Positions 63,342 through 64,000 of a DNA stretch of 64,000 nt are shown here, piece after piece. The translations under genes were made by a program, and so were the position numbers. Every line of letters starts with the position of its first letter. Position 1 is the first letter of the stretch. The notes under the pieces were generated by a model. That model saw only the letters and a program-made list of their open reading frames with translations. It did not search any database and was not told the origin of the DNA. Source of the DNA: JBJHBP01 sp050485645. GTDB lineage: Bacteria; Pseudomonadota; Gammaproteobacteria; Steroidobacterales; Rariloculaceae. Location: the NCBI GenBank assembly GCA_050485645.1, contig JBJHBT010000001.1:163822-227821 (forward strand), read 5' to 3'.

Positions 63342-64000
63342 GCCGCACTCCATCGGAGGCTCTCAGCCGGAACCGGCGGCCGTGAAGCCACATGGCACGT
63401 TGAAAGCCCATGCCGCGAAATCGACGATACCCCTTCGTATCACCGTACCGGGTGCTGTTCGTAGAACCATGTCACAAGGTGAACACCAGGTTCATCGGTA
63501 TGCGGAAAAGTCAGAACCTTCTCGCAATCCGTTGCCTTGTTGCGGAGCCGGCGCTCGATGGGGTGAGACATTGGACAGCGATAGCTCCGACCCTAGCTGT
63601 GACTCTAGCCCTGACTCTGGCTGCAACAGGGGCGGCTACGCCGCGTCATCAGGTACCTGCCATGCCCACTGTAGCCAAATGCCGCCGCCATCGTACTCCA
63701 CAGTCGGCTCGGGCGTGCCGGCTTCCCCAAGCATCGCGGATCTTCTCGTAGCCACGACCCCACGCCTCGATCAGCCCGGCCCGGAAGAAGGTGCTGGCAA
63801 TGTCTGGATTGGGAGGCGCGGACCCTCACTGATCAGACGGGACTGACGACAGCATTCCTACCCTATCGTTCTCCTAGCCTGAAGTTCCCGCCCGATTTTT
63901 AGCCATTGGTGATCAGTATTCCCTGCTTCAACAAGGGGGTAGGCGACGTGCGGCTGCGTTTCTGGCGTGTATGTGTAGCCATGTATACGCCGATATAGGG
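63342..64000. other. Region upstream of cas4-cas1, no intact gene
   Basis: About 660 bases up to the window edge. It holds the cas operon promoter and a broken regulator fragment (63636-63825). Other frames (such as plus-strand 63410-63751) lack motifs and start signals. No cas3, cas5, cas7, cas8 or csb gene is seen. An imperfect tandem repeat of about 12 bases (GACTCTAGCCCT type) lies at 63587-63622. The last 150 bases show nothing I can identify. Confidence 0.6.
63636..63825 (-). pseudogene. Frameshifted 3' fragment of an AlbA_2/HATPase-type ATP-binding regulator
   Basis: On the minus strand one frame reads NPDIASTFFRAGLIEAWGRG followed by YEKIRDAW, then the next frame continues EAGTPEPTVEYDGGGIWLQW and ends VPDDAA-stop. 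Together they match the C-terminal end of the Schlafen/AlbA_2-type ATP-binding transcriptional regulators, which normally read FRAGxIEAWGRGIEKI..REAGxPEPxxE.DGGG. A frameshift near 63735 and absence of the N-terminal part (a stop lies just upstream) show that it is a relic. Confidence 0.75.

Noticed and set aside
1..64000. tRNA, rRNA, transposase or integrase genes
   Set aside because: I looked for characteristic stretches and proteins and found none; no tool search could be run.

Overview
This 64 kb window is GC-rich and densely coded. It looks like a chromosomal segment of a gammaproteobacterium: a copLABCD-type copper operon, RpoE-like sigma operon with DUF3619/DUF3106 partners, Mnh/Mrp antiporter cluster, EncFtn encapsulin, CHASE2 cyclase and a gammaproteobacterial-style LexA box. 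The family inference (Woeseia/xanthomonad-like relatives) is weak. No rRNA or tRNA gene was seen. Most genes lie on the minus strand in tight, overlapping operons (ATGA/GTGA junctions).

Layout. 1-9.3 kb: a truncated FtsX-like ABC permease, a Crp/Fnr regulator, two small proteins, a CHASE2 adenylate/guanylate cyclase and a divergent FecR-TPR-beta-barrel fusion. 9.7-14 kb: c-di-GMP signalling, with a hybrid histidine kinase overlapping a receiver-EAL protein, and a GAF-GGDEF protein. 14-18.6 kb: a DUF6152 protein whose signal peptide is made of a hexanucleotide repeat, an MscS channel, and a metallo-beta-lactamase-fold protein sandwiched between two distant paralogues of unknown function. 18.8-22.5 kb: a phage-type small protein, a SLC13-type anion transporter and a LigM-like tetrahydrofolate-dependent demethylase. 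22.5-28.5 kb: a run of seven minus-strand genes, encapsulated ferritin, encapsulin shell, copL-like, copA, copB, copC and copD. 28.6-31.3 kb: a KefB-type antiporter and a DUF4412-like secreted protein. 31.3-35 kb: an ACP-AMP ligase-acyltransferase fusion coupled to glyoxalase II. 35-42.1 kb: an eight-gene Mrp-like antiporter cluster (E-F-G-B-C-D plus two more D-like subunits). 42.2-46.1 kb: a histidine kinase and a diguanylate cyclase with the same N-terminal domain, then a DUF1989/YcgG heme N-hydroxylase pair. 46.2-51.3 kb: an ECF sigma factor operon and a lipoprotein. 51.4-53.7 kb: DUF1538-DUF1538-PII-like-CBS operon. 53.8-55.4 kb: an HNH endonuclease behind a LexA box. 56-58.5 kb: a MoaF-like protein and a Tat-exported NTF2-like protein. 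58.7-63.3 kb: a 33-repeat CRISPR array with cas2 and a cas4-cas1 fusion, but no interference genes in the window. 63.6-63.8 kb: a frameshifted fragment of an ATPase-type regulator.

The most notable points are the iron-nanocompartment genes running directly into a copper operon, the stand-alone adaptation module with a large clean array, the heme N-hydroxylase/DUF1989 pair, the SOS box on the HNH gene, the shared sensor domain in adjacent kinase and cyclase, and the MBL-paralogue sandwich.
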